In this document: one piece after another, positions 46,001 through 63,764 of the stretch
Layout of the letters: the number at the start of each line of letters is the position of its first letter
How positions within the stretch are numbered: position 1 is the first letter of the stretch
Origin: Tomocerus qinae
Taxonomy: Eukaryota > Arthropoda > Collembola > Entomobryomorpha > Tomoceridae
NCBI GenBank assembly: GCA_020055645.1
Contig: CM034546.1
Location: 47,430,001-47,494,000, forward strand
DNA length: 64,000 bases
Direction of reading: 5' to 3'
The notes under the pieces: generated by a model
Databases searched by the model: none
Told to the model about the DNA's origin: nothing
What the model saw: the letters and a program-made list of their open reading frames with translations, nothing else
Position numbers and translations under genes: made by a program

Positions 46001-46716
46001 CAATGGGATTGCTTAGACCAATTCGCACAATTTGAAATTACACACAATTTTTTTAAGAGTTTGCCGAACAATTCGTATTTTTGCGAAATCATAATTTTTT
46101 GTTCGAGTTTCGGTTTTTAATTTTTTTAAATATTGATTTAAAAATAAGGTTTAATTGCTTAATTTTTGTGTGTTTTATGCCTTATTTATTTGTGTGCCAC
46201 TTTACAATGTTTAATTCATGCTCTTCAACTATCTCCTAGTCGCTACTCTTTACTCATTACACTGCGCCGTTATGTCCTATTTTTTAATAAATTAGACTCA
46301 CTGTGCACTCTTTCAATAGGTACGCATATACCTCAGTGAGCTCAGTCGAGCCAGGGCTTTTATTGTCTTCTTATCTTTCAATCTTTTTGTTTGCGAGGTC
46401 TATTCAGAAAAGAAAAGTGGCGTTCATAGTAACAGGAACATAGCCAAAAGTTTTGCATATATAGAATGGACAACAGGACAACCTCGAAATGCTCTGAATA
46501 AATTATGAATGCTCAACTAGAATGTTCCTCTATAGTGATAAACAAATAAAAATTTGTGTTTTCTGGCCATGTGAAACTAATATACATTATATATCAAGAG
46601 AACTGATTTATTATGTTAATATTAGTGTCATTAATTAAAAAAAGAAAAATTAGTAAAAAATTAATTTAGTAGTTTAATGTTTATGCTTGCATAATACAGT
46701 TATAGTGATAAAATAT
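43081..46716. other. Downstream flank of chemoreceptor copy B, expanded by insertions
   Basis: 43085-43165, 44770-44850, 45175-45530 and 46430-46710 align piecewise with 28080-29110 behind copy A. The intervening blocks are extra here: about 43165-44770 and 44850-45170 (unrecognised, no coding signal) and 45531-46429 (a mariner-like MITE). No gene is supported. Confidence 0.5.
45531..46429. mobile_element. 899-bp mariner-like palindromic MITE
   Basis: The ends are CTATGAACGCCACTTTTCTT and its inverse, and arms of ~350 bases remain recognisably complementary to near the centre. The flanks are TA at 45529-45530 and 46430-46431. The homologous site in copy A reads TATTATAACAGG with a single TA (near 28808), so this is an insertion with TA target duplication after the gene duplication. 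The open frame at 45621-45893 on the minus strand is not a gene. Confidence 0.85.
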
Positions 46717-48064
46717 TTACCGAAATGTTAAAATGGCTTCCATTGTTCCTAAGCTAACAGAATATATAAATTTCATTCGTTTGCTTTTACTTATAACTGA
46801 AAATTGTCCAACAGTAAATGGACATGGTCTGCAGGATTTCACAAATTTCCGAAATAAGATTTGATCTGATTTAGAATACTGATTATTTGTACTACATTTC
46901 CAAGATTCTAAACAGGATAAAGATGATTCAAATGGCAAAGAATCAGCGAAGAGTGTTACAAACCAAACGGAAGATATCAATATTGCCCAAAGTAACAAAC
47001 ATATGAATTTCAGGGTGCCCAATTCCGAATAGCGAAGAATGAGGAGATAGTTTGCCAAGTACAATTGCCGTTTACATAAGAAGCTGTCCACAAAGAGCAA
47101 AACATTAAATGCACTGTTACTATCGGTTATAAGTATCTGGGATAATCTGTAAATTCTGGTCAAGGTTGCCATTGTTCGAAATGCATCTTCCGTTCTGTAC
47201 ATATTCCTGTTGAAACTGTAAAATAAGATTTTGTCACTAAGAACTTATTTTGCTTCACTAATACTTAAAGCACATCCATTTACAATTATTAATTATGGTC
47301 TTATTAAAACAACACAATTATTGAATTACCTTAATTCTTCAAAGAAGGTTTTTAACGTTGGAGAAAGCATGAGTGCTAAGGCGACCTGAAACATGACTAA
47401 TGCAAGTGCACAAAATGCATACCAAATATGACATGACGCCAAAAATATAAAGCAAATGTAGTTGAATTTGTTTCCATCCAATAGTGATGTCAAGAAAATG
47501 GGATCAAACGGAAGTATAAATATTCCACATCCAAAGACAATTGGGTATGTGACAGTAGCCAGAAAGCCCAAGAAAAGAAATAAATCCATCTTCTCAATTC
47601 TGTTCCGATATTCCCTTCTGAAATACTTTTCTAGATAAACAAAAACAAAATTATTTTCAATAAACTTTTAATAAGAATTTTTTTATCTTTAATGTATACT
47701 TACTTCTCCATTTAGTAAATGTTACAAGCATTGTATTAAAGCTGTTTGCTTTTCCTTTTGCTTTGAATATTGTGACGTGGATTGCTGTAATTGGAATTGC
47801 CAGTGCTAAAGTGGCTATATAATTTATACAGCCATTAACCATATCACCATAAATTGTCTCATGAATAGCTCTAGCTATATGATAAAACCAATAAATGTGT
47901 GCATATAGCACAAAAAGCCACCACTTTCTCAAAACCCATTTATTGGTAGACCATTCAAAATATTTTTCCGGACAGTCAGATATCCATTGAATAGGTACAC
48001 CTCCCCAAATGTTTCCCCATTTTATGTACCACGAAAATATTTCTTTGGAAATATCCTTAACCAT
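46717..48064 (-). CDS. Chemoreceptor copy B (insect gustatory/odorant receptor superfamily)
   Basis: Minus-strand exons 48064-47704, 47630-47330 and 47215-46717 join in phase to 387 codons (386 aa), ending CGG TAA. Several hydrophobic segments are visible (for example ALAIPITAIHVTIF, LFLFLGFLATVTYPIVFGCG, FICLLLWAILISSVWFVTLF). The last part, CPFTVGQFSVISKSKRMKFI followed by YSVSLGTMEAILTF, sits where gustatory receptors have GFFxLxR...TYLIVLxQF, so the family is likely although the signature is not canonical. It is the uninterrupted paralogue of copy A and shares its intron positions and phases. The start was taken at MVKDISKEIFSW, which both copies share; an upstream ATG at 48103 is not conserved. 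The ligand is unknown. Confidence 0.8.
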
Positions 48065-48734
48065 TATGATATGGCTAAAGTTTTTAAAATGTCTTATAGT
48101 CAAAAATTATCAGCACAATTTTTTTATTTATTTCTTCTCTTCCGACAACGGTAATTATACGTGGAATAAAACTCTTCACTAAAACATTGTCGGCACAATA
48201 CTGAAACATAAGACGTAGATAAACTATAGTAGCCACGAACAAGGTGAAACTCTTAAATCAGATTTTGATTTATTAAGAATAGTCTACTGCTTAAGTTGTT
48301 TAATAACTTACCGTCAAAACTCAGAGTAAATAGATATAATGTATACACTTCTACACACTACATACCTAGAAAGTAATCCATTTGTTATCGTTAAAATCAG
48401 TTTCTACCATTTCAATGTATGTATTTTTATTTAATTTAAACTTGCATATTATATTATGAGCGAGGATAGACTTTTAGGAATATAGGAATATAATGTATTA
48501 TGACTATGCAAACTGTAACCCTACTGTTTTCTATTGTGAAATACCATTAGTCATGTTTTGTGGGTTTAAAGCTATAGAATTCAGGCCATCGACATATTAA
48601 AACTGGGGAAGCTAAGGTAATTCCACGAATAAATTGATTTTATCCAGGAAATATTGTTCATCCCTTTTAGCATTCATTTTTTATCTCACAAAATAATGTT
48701 GTTCAATTCTGTTTATTGCTAAATATTTTTCAGT

Positions 48735-50574
48735 TTAACAATTTTTACTTTTTGGAGTGTCTTTGAGTAGTTTTACGTTTTTGTCAATTTTCGGTGCAAA
48801 ACTGACATGACTTTGAAATGTGGTAGCATCGCAGCAAAATGTGTACCCCTTATTCCTACTAGTCAAATCCCATTTTATCCAAGTGATGTCATTGCAAAAT
48901 GTTTTGCAAAAAGGCTTTGTTGAATTGTCCCATGGATTATTGATCTGTACGATTGCAATGGCTTGATTGCATTTTTCATAATGAATTATTTTCCATGCTA
49001 AGCTGAAAGAATATATGCACGGATATAAAATACTCCGTTTTGTCATAAGTTGATTTAATTTAACCTTACTAGGGCACAGGGAGTCGCTTTGGCTCCACAA
49101 ATTTATCTTTATCATCTCTGCCAAACCACAACTGAACCTTGTTATTTTTTTCATTGGGCAGCTCCATGATTCCGTACGTCCCTGACCAAATAGTTAAAGT
49201 AGCTTTGGCTGATTTAGCTAATTTCCTTGCTGCCCCTTCCAATTGCTAAAACATATTCAATAAATTTTGCATCTGAGAAAATCCCAAACCCATTATTTAA
49301 AAAAAAAGTGTTATCAAATTTACAAACATTCCAATTGCCCATGTTCATCGGTTGCCACTGAGGGAATGTGTTGATGTAGTAAAACGTAGCATCTCTTTCC
49401 ACTTTAGCTGCAGGATCTGCATTGGGGAAAAGATGACCTCGAGCAAAATAGTCATTTCCCGATGATTTTATATATTTCGCAGCTAATGTTTTAGACCCTA
49501 ACTAGAAATGAGTGAAAATTTGTTTTAGACCCTAACTGGAAATTGAAGTAAATTTTATTTTATTTTCTTAGAATATAAATTATCATCAGTTAATGTTACC
49601 AAATATTCCACAGACTTCTTTTGCCCACTTTTGCTATATGATTTATCTGCATGAATGGAAGGAAAGAATTCGTCTTCCTCAAATTTAGGTCTAGCATGTC
49701 CTGTTTCTGCTGAATCTTGCTTTTTTCCGTCAATATAACTTTTTGCATAATAAGTATGGTCAGTATCTTCATTGTGGCAGACAGAGTAAAGTATATTGCT
49801 ATTAGAAAAAAAATACAAGTCAAAAAACTTTTGATGTTTTGACTGTGCTTAGTAATCTCTTGCTTGTAAAAATTATGATATAGTTTATTTACTTTCCAAA
49901 CTTGACATCGATTAGCGTTGATTTGTTATAGCACTTCCCTGATCTAACGAGAATTTCCTTTTTGCTTGCTTTTCTTCTCATATTTTCTTTTTTCTCCATA
50001 ATTATTCTCATTCGCTTAAATAAATATCATTTTAAGTTAGTAAGTGAAGAACAAATATGAATGGATAAGCATTTTAAAATATAGTTTTACTTTTCTAATG
50101 TTTAAAGGGTTAAAAACTGAAACTTATTTACTCTGATCATATACGAGTCACCAATACAGGTTGTATTTCTCAGGGCTTTGTCTTCATCTTCTTCCATTTC
50201 CTCATCTACAAATGGAAGACTTCTTCTAGAGCTTGAGATTGGTTTCATCTTTAAATTTTCAGCAGCCATCCACTCAGTACAAAGTTTAGTGTCACTCTCA
50301 ACTAGTATGATAATATCTATATACAAAATTGTGGGTTTTTCTATTAAATACTACTATTAATTGAAAACATGGACATAGCCAGACAGTAAATATGGGAAGG
50401 AGCTTCAACTCCTCCAACAAACGTCCTTGTTTGAAAACTGTAACTTAGCGAAAATATTGTGCCAGACAATGAATATTTCTACATAGTATTTAAATCTAAA
50501 TACAGTCCAAATTTTACATACTTACTTAAAAGTAAAATAGTTTTTAAAATAAAGTAACTCAGAACTGTTTTCAT
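48735..50574 (-). CDS. Secreted DNA/RNA non-specific endonuclease
   Basis: Seven minus-strand exons, 50574-50526, 50301-50132, 50014-49893, 49798-49600, 49501-49328, 49245-49070 and 49002-48735, give 385 aa with consistent phases. The first exon is a signal peptide (MKTVLSYFILKTILLL). The nuclease core shows the family motif as YFARGHLFPNAD (catalytic His ~203) and FYYINTFPQWQPMNMGNWN, whose Asn residues would bind the metal, then LTIWSGTYGIMELP and AIAIVQINNP. By family (Endonuclease_NS) it cleaves DNA and RNA with Mg2+; in arthropods such proteins include gut dsRNases. The usual DRGH Asp is Ala here (FARGH), as in many arthropod members. Cysteines suit secretion. A 34-base tandem duplication covers the acceptor of the fifth exon (see findings). 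Confidence 0.85.
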
Positions 50575-51645
50575 GGCAGTTTTCTTCATATAGAATTATA
50601 ATTGTCACAATAAGGTAGGTATCAATACGTTCTTGTAAATAAAGAACTGTATCAGCACTTTACTTGCTAGACTTTAACTCCATAAAATTCATTTTTCATT
50701 TACAGGATAAAGGCAAATTGGTATGCAATAAATATTGTTATAATTGGTATTTAATGATACCGAAATAATTTATCGTTAGGAGTAAAACACTGGCATTTAA
50801 TCATACAATAATTTATATGTGAGAAATGCGTTAACAAATAAATTTGGCATTACTTATACTTAACGTTTGACGGCAATAATATTAGAATTAGACGACACCA
50901 AGTGTTTACTATAAATGTCATTGCGTGGTAATAAAATTTTATTGCCACGGTCATAATTGACAATTGTGTTGCAGTACAATTACAGTAACGGTTGTAGCAA
51001 CAATTAATTTATAATATTAAATTCAGTTTTGCCACGATAATAATTGGTTTCCACTGTCTAGAAAAACCAATTGAATATTATGGCCCATTATTGCTATTAG
51101 CCTATATTTTCGTTTGAACTACGAACTGTTAAAATATTTCTTACTTTGACTTAGCATATAAAGTTCAAGTAAATGAATAGATCATACTCAGAGATTTAAT
51201 TATCTTATGACCTTACAATAGTTACAATAATGACAATTGATTATTGCATAACGAATGTACTTAATTAAACAGTATAACAATAACAGGTAGCTACTTAACT
51301 GTAACTTATTTACTTTAACAAATACGATAACAAAAAATTAATATATTATGTTTTAATACAAATAAAATGTTGGTGAATTATAATTACTCAGTTACACATG
51401 CTAATGATGCAATTTCATCACGATTAGTAAATTAATTTTATCATAAATTTAAAAAGTGGATTATACGTAACAAATGTACATTATCTGCAGATAGGAACTA
51501 AGAAGTAGTTGTAATGAGAATAGATATTTTTTAGAAATGTATTTCAACAATTCAGATTAAAGTGATTTTCTGCATTTTAAGTGAATAGTTTGTAAATATA
51601 ATGGTATTCCACTTGCTCTACAGTTTCGAACGGTCTTGCACGTTC
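50575..51645. other. Intergenic, AT-rich
   Basis: Nothing recognisable. It lies upstream of the nuclease gene (reading left) and downstream of the zinc-finger gene (also reading left), so it contains the nuclease promoter. Confidence 0.5.
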
Positions 51646-53608
51646 TTAGCACTTTATGGCATTAGCGACGGAATGCTTTTTGACTTTATGCAATTTCAAA
51701 AGATGCGTTTGAGCAGTGTTATATTCACATTGATCACATTGAAATTTCCCTACGCCGGTGTGAACAATGAGATGTCTTTGCAAAATCCATTTTTGAACGA
51801 ATCCTTTGCCACAAAACTGGCACTTAAACGGCTTTTCTTTCGTGTGATGACTCAAGTGATGAAATCTGAGGCAGCTTCGACTTGTATAAGATGTTGAGCA
51901 GAAAGTACACTTGAAAGGGGTTTCCCCGGCATGAAGCTTTTTATGATTCAGCAGGGTACGTCGCTCCTTAAACACTTTGTTACAAATGTCACATTTGAAG
52001 TTTCCGAGGCTTGTCTTTTGATTTCTTTTGTGGACGGACAACTGACGTCGTTTTACGTCAAATTTTTGTCCTCTTTCTGAAATTGACGAATTACTTGCCT
52101 TTGGATTCGACTTTGAAGTGTTGGACGATGAAGGGAAATTGTAGCTTTCTTCAGTTCTATGGAATTCAACATGAAAATACCATTTTAAATTTACAAAAGT
52201 TTAAGATTTGTAACGGAACACAATCGCCAATTGAATTTTTTATTCTGAGATACCATTATATTGTAGTATTAAATAAATTTTACACGTGTGTTAGCAAATA
52301 AAATATATAATTGTTTGATTACCGTTTTTCATCGCTTTTATTTAATTTATAACTGCTCCTTGAACCACTTCTAGTCAAAATGATTTTCTTATTTTTTTCT
52401 TTTTCATTGTCTGGACTTTTGACGCTTCCTGAATCTATATTGCCTTCTACAACGATTTTCCTCGAACTGTTAAGTAACTTCATCCCTGTGCAAATAAAAT
52501 GACAAAATTAATTAATTACTTAATTTTTTGCAAATCATAAAAGACTCATTTCGATAATCAAAGATCAAATATAGGTCCTCGTTTTGAAGCGTCTCACTCA
52601 TGAATGCACAAAAACAATTTTATATCATTTTAAAAGCAAAACAATAACAATTTTTTTAGTAACTAGGCCCACATGACATTTTTATAAATTATAGTTTTTA
52701 ATTTTCTATTTTCTAAATAATTCAATATGTATATTTGAGAATTTCATTTTTATCTAGATTTGTTGATGGTAATTTTAGTGTCTATGTCTGTCTGTGTTTT
52801 TTACTGCCTCAACCAAACTATTTTGTTAAAATTATAAAATTCAAGTCAATCCATAGATTCATTTTAACATACAATACTTACTCTTTAGTTTTATAACTGG
52901 GGTCTGGTTTTGAGAAGTAGTTGGACCCATGGAGACACTTCGTGATGTTTCTTCATTTGGAGTTGGCATGGTAGTATTACTTGTGGTCATTAATTCACTT
53001 TCGTCAATCCAGTTCGAGTCATTGTCACAATTTTCATTTTTAATCTCAACGTGATTTGAAACGGTTTCATCCCCGGTACCATCATTGGTGAGTAACGGGT
53101 CTACACGTTGGTCAATATTAATATTTTCGGCAATTGGTTCATCTATTAAATCGGCAGTTGAACTGGAAGGAATATTAATAGCATTATTGGTCGAAACAGG
53201 AGTGCTCCAAGAATCAGACTTTGGTAATGCAGAAACGTCAATTTCTGTCAGCTGTTTGTTGGAACTACTATTATTCGTCGTATCATTTTTTCCACGACGA
53301 TGAAGTATTTCGAGAGTAAACATTACTACGAAATCAGATAGGCTTTTTTGAACGAATTCCATCTGATCGGAAAAGGCGATTAGCTGCATTCCAGAATAGA
53401 AACATTTAGGACAGAACAACTGGCCCTGATTGCTGAATTGATTAACCGGATTGTCTCGAGTGAACGCAGAATGCAAATATTTGCAACATAGATCATATAG
53501 CTTTGAAGGATTTCCAGGATATTTTTCACCATTAAACTCCTTAAAGCACAGCACACAGTTTGCCATTGACGCGGCATTGCTCCCTGAAGTCCTTGGATTC
53601 GAATACAT
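51646..53608 (-). CDS. C2H2 zinc-finger protein with Cys-rich N-terminal domain
   Basis: Minus-strand exons 53608-52882, 52485-52323 and 52156-51646 join in phase to 467 codons (466 aa). The N-terminal ~80 residues hold paired cysteines (CVLC...YDLCCKYL...LFCPKC) in a spacing reminiscent of an arthropod ZAD-type domain, though I cannot confirm it. A long acidic Ser/Thr/Asn-rich linker follows. The C-terminus has four C2H2 fingers (FKCDICNKVF, FKCTFCSTSY, FKCQFCGKGF, FQCDQCEYNT) joined by HAGETP/HTKEKP-like linkers, pointing to sequence-specific DNA binding and a nuclear transcription factor. The first ATG of the frame (53608) was used; a second at 53566 (MANCVLC) is possible. The target is unknown. 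Confidence 0.8.
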
Positions 53609-54024
53609 CGTCAGTCTTCAATATGTATCAAACCTATCAAGTATTGAAAGAATTTAATTATTTGAGTTAAATCTAGGTAAAAAATAAGTCCCTTTTTAAA
53701 TTCACGATCCTAGCCCAACTCCTCAATTCATTGATTGACTTCCCAGACACTGCTCCCACCACAAAATTTTAAATTATTCTTTAACTTTAGATGTTAGAGG
53801 AGTTGGGGTAGAATGTGGAAATAAAGAAAGGAGCCTATTTTTCAGGTTTGTTAAATGCCATAATCCCAGATATTTATTACGCAAAAGTTTCAGATTACCT
53901 GTACTCCATCCAAGAACTCTCAATAATTTAATCTTTTGTACTAATCTTTTGTATGTTTGGAACTTTGAAAAAGGTACAAGTTGGACACAATTTTTGAATT
54001 AGAGAATGTCTGATTGTTTGAATA
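53609..54024. other. Intergenic
   Basis: No gene or repeat recognised. Contains the promoter region of the zinc-finger gene. Confidence 0.4.
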
Positions 54025-54237
54025 GTCGATATCTGTATTACCTTGGACATCTAGTGTATCTGCAGGTTTTAAGTGAATTTGATGGCGGGATCCTTCGTAT
54101 CATGAAGATATTCATCACTAAACACAGTACATCACTAAATACAGTGATGAATATCTTCATGATACGAAGGATCCCGCCATCAAATTCACTTAAAACCTGC
54201 AGAAACACTAGATGTCCAAGGTAATACAGATTTGGAC
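54025..54237. mobile_element. 213-bp palindromic MITE, copy 2
   Basis: Same length and nearly identical sequence to 28524-28736, with TA on both sides (54023-54024 and 54238-54239). The open frames on both strands mirror each other because the element is a palindrome; they are not genes. Confidence 0.85.
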
Positions 54238-54329
54238 TATTAGAAAAGAAACAAAAAAACATGTGTCCGTGAAATACGCGCCCTGTTGTGTCTACCTTCT
54301 GTTATGTTTATTCTCTAATATGGTGAAAA

Positions 54330-55865
54330 CAGGGGTAAAGCAAGCTAGCCGAATCCGAAGGTCCAGGTAGCGAAAGCCGAAGTACCAGCTAGCCGAAGCC
54401 GAAGAGTAATACCAGAAAGGTCCAAGTAGCCGAAGCCGAAGGCCCAGGTAGCCGAATCCGAAGGCCCAGGTAGCCGAAGCCGAAGGTCCAGGTAGCCGAA
54501 GGTCCAGGTAGCCGAAGGTCCAGGTAGCCGAAGGTACCTGCTAGCCGATGCCGAGGAATGTACCAGGTAGCCGAAGTTCCAGCTAGCCGAAATCAGAAGG
54601 TCCAGCTAGCCGAAGCCGAAGTACCAGTTAGCCGACTCGAAGGTATAGCTACCCGAAGCTGAAGTACCAGTTAGCCGACTCGAAGGTATAGCTACCCGAA
54701 GCCGAAGTACCAGTCAGCCGACTCGAAGGTATAGCTACCCGAAGCCGAAGTACCAGTTAGCCGACTCGAAGGTATAGCTACCCGAAGCCGAAGTACCAGT
54801 TAGCCGACTCGAAGGTATAGCTACCCGAAGCCGACGGGTTAAGTCAATCTACCCGAAGTCGAAGGCCCAAATATCCAATGACGACGGTTAAGCCACTACA
54901 CCTGAAGCAGAAATACCAGCTAGGCGAAGCCGAAGTACCAGCTGGGCGAAGCCGAAGCCGAAGTACCAGCTAGAGCTAGCCGAAGGTCCAGCAAGCCGAA
55001 GCCGAAGTACCATCAAGCCGAAGTACCAGCTAATAAAACTAAACTGCATCAAATACTTACCTGTCAACCCTTCGGCGACCCGTGAATTCGTCACAGTAAC
55101 AATTGTTTGAAAAACCAAAAAAGGAATGTATTCCATTAACTTTTAACCCACATATCCTCCTAACCAATCATAAATATTTTCATGGCGTCTCCATCTCCCC
55201 ACCCATTTACCTCCCCCCAACACGAAAAGATTATTTTTATCAGCTCCACGTAGTCTCCACCTCCCCACTTCAAATTATAAGGTTGTAGGCATGATCACGG
55301 ATAACTGAAACTTGTGGCCCACGCTGCGTTGATTTTAAAAGATATCTTAGAATTTCAATTACCATCGTTTAAAAATTTAAATTTCCACTGTAAATATAGT
55401 TGTGGGGATTTATTTTTGTGGATACTGTTTTATGGAAACCGTAAAAACTGAGCCCGGATTAAGGCACCTTACTGAATTTTCAAAAATAAATAATGTACTA
55501 ATTCTGGGTATAACAAAGGTGGAAATTTTGAGCGTCGGGTAGCTGGACCTTTGGCTTCGAGTGGCTGGACCTTCGGCTGCGGCTAACTGAACCTTCTGAT
55601 TTCGGGTAGCTGGACCTTCGAGGCGGCTAGCTGGACCTTCTGATTTCGACTGGCTGGACCTTCTGATTTCGGCTAGCTGGAACTTCGGAACTTTGGCTAC
55701 CTGGTACATTCTTCGGCTTCGGCTACTTGGTACCTTTGGCTACCTGGACCTTCGGATTCGGCTAGCTGGGCCTTCGGCTTCGGCCACCTGGACCTTCCGT
55801 TTAGGGAATCACGCTTCGGCTTCGGCTACCTGGATCTTCGGATTCGGTTAGCTGGATTTACCCTG
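54330..55865. mobile_element. Second foldback-like element with CCGAAG arrays
   Basis: The left end CAGGGGTAAAGCAAGCTAGC and right end, inverted, CAGGGTAAATCCAGCTAACC both lead into CGAATCCGAAG. A left array (~54345-55030) has units such as TAGCCGAAGCCGAAGTACCAG. A right array (~55535-55855) carries the same words in inverted orientation (CTGGACCTTCGGCTTCGGCT). The middle ~500 bases are unrelated single-copy sequence. No target duplication is evident and no transposase is present. Open frames within the arrays are artefacts. Confidence 0.65.
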
Positions 55866-58187
55866 AAGTCAAGAGAATCTAAAATCTGTCTTAGAGAAGC
55901 GGCAATAAATGTTACTTATGATGTTTTATTATTGACTGTGCAATAAACAAATCTCTGCCATTCAAACCTATAACATTCAGGTACAAGCCAGTTTTGCTGT
56001 TTGATGTGTGATGGTTCATCTTCATCGTTGTCAGTTTCACGTTTGTTGTTAATTGTGTTGTTATTAGTAATTAGTTGTTAATGTTCAATATTCGCCATTG
56101 GTAGTATGAAAACTGCCAATTAGGAAACCTTGCTGCCTTCAAGTACCAAATTGTTATTAGAAATTAATTACCTTGTGGTCGCCGGACTGTCAGCCATTAC
56201 CATTATCACCGGGTGGGGAAAAATTAGTTGTTATCCAACAATCAAGTCATAAATTTGTAAGTCATCAGTAGTTTTAGTTTATGTATTTAACACAATTGAA
56301 TGGATTATACGAACAACCAGCAAACTCAGATCTTAGATAAATTTATGAAAAATCTCTCTTGACAACAAAACTTATTTTGAAAGAGCAGAGACCCGAAAGC
56401 CAATACGCATTCTATCGCAAACCCCAATTTATGCAGTTGACCTTAGAAGTCGATTTCGAAGACGGCAAGGATGTCATACATCGATAATATGTATAAATGG
56501 CCTAAAAATCAAATCGATTTTATTTTGGTATTTGGGGAAATTTGGCATTTGCCCCCTATGCCCCCCCATCTTTGTTTTTAGTCCTGTTGTTCGTTCAGAA
56601 AAATTGGAAATGGTGCTCTAAATTTCTAATCTGGCTAAGAAACGAAACATGTTGGTTGGTTGGTTTCTTGTTTCAATATTATTATACTTGAGCTGAATTT
56701 AGGTAGGGGGATCTCGTTTCCTCCCATCCCGTTTCTTCCAAATGATCGATGCCAAATAACCAAAATTGTCTGTTTCCTCCAAACTTAATAAAATACCCTA
56801 ACATCACTATTTTTATCTATTTTCTGGCCTAACAAAAAACTTTAAAAAAGAAACATGCTACTTGTTAGGCTTAAATTTTTACCATGGCCTTTTAGTTTTG
56901 CTTTGGAGACGGTTTACGATAGGAAATAAAATCCCAAGTTGCAACATTGCCTATCATTCTAACATAATTTTACGTCTCATCATACAATTTTTGCTTCTTT
57001 TCTGACCTAACCAAAATAAACTGTTTGTGTATAAAACATTGATTTATAATGGTGTAAGGAGAGTCACTAGCGAATTTTGCTAAACATAGATTTCTGAAGA
57101 TTTATAAGGAATTATTTCTGAGAAAAATTCCTTACCTCTACCTTTTCTACAATGCTTCACCAATGATCGTCACATTCCAGCTTCCTAGTAAACGTTCTGC
57201 ATTTATTCCGTTTCCAACAAAGCAAAGAGGTTGTAAAATGTAGAGCCAAAACCGTAATGCCTTTCAATGGTACAAAAATCAATCCCTATTGTCTTCGATT
57301 ATGCATTAGTAGGTATCGTAAACATTTAGCGGCGGAAGTAGTCGGATGTATTAGTGGGTATCGGTAAATTAGTAGCTATTCATCAATGTTATAAAGAAAA
57401 TATTCTCCACTTTTGCTCTATTCCCTTAATATTATTAGAACCTCTTTGGTTTCCAACAACATAGCGTTTATGCTTCTTGGAGGGAACAGAGGAGGAAACG
57501 AGATCCCTCTGCCTAAATTCTGCCCGCAATAATTAAATTTAATATCCATAGGGGACTGATAATTTTTTGTTCATTTTTGTTCGGCTGGATAAATTACCAA
57601 GTGATTTCGGGTGTTTTAATTGTTTGTTGTCAAGGATTAAATCATTAAAAAAAATTCCTAATTTATCTACAATTTGAGTTTGCTGGTCATTCGTATAATC
57701 CATTCAATTATTCCTCTTTAGAATGTTTAGAGTAAACTGTAAATAATTTTTTTTAATCAAAAAAAATTGACATTTTAATATTGCAAATTCTTGCGTTAGA
57801 CATTAGATATAAATACCGTTGACCGTAACTACTCCCCAGACTCCCCGCATACCAACAGCCAGAGGGGGGGAGGGTTCAAGGGCTCGGCTCGGGTCACCCT
57901 CAAAATGGAATAAAAGAAAAAAAATTTTGTATCAAAATGCAAATTTTTTAATATTATTAAATATGAAAGATTAATAAGTTATATCTAACTGGCCCTGTGC
58001 CCTCGGGCACAATGCATTAATTTATTATTTTGAAAACAATTGAATGTTCATTTATTCTGATTAGTTGTAGAGTGACTGATATGAGTTTACAAAATATTAT
58101 TTTGTTTACTGTACAACTTTTTTATATTTTAATTTAATTTAAGAATCTAAATCACTTTTTATAACAGTTACTCAAAAGCTAAGAAAA
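55866..58187. other. Intergenic with a long inverted repeat
   Basis: No gene supported. 56294-57709 is bounded by inverted repeats and listed separately. The last few hundred bases are upstream of DDX46 and should contain its promoter. Confidence 0.5.
56294..57709. mobile_element. Long imperfect inverted-repeat element
   Basis: The ends are AATTGAATGGATTATACGAA and its inverse, continuing through CCAGCAAACTCA. Farther in, a second complementary pair (left GAATTTAGGTAGGGGGATCT with CGTTTCCTCC following; right GGAGGAAACGAGATCC) shows that the arms run several hundred bases. No coding capacity and no clear target duplication. Probably an old non-autonomous DNA transposon. Confidence 0.55.

Positions 58188-63764
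<5,577 letters not shown>

Noticed and set aside
54888-55709. 82- and 99-codon minus-strand frames with repeated LVLRLRLAG or EGPA-type peptides
   Set aside because: Translations of the CCGAAG arrays.
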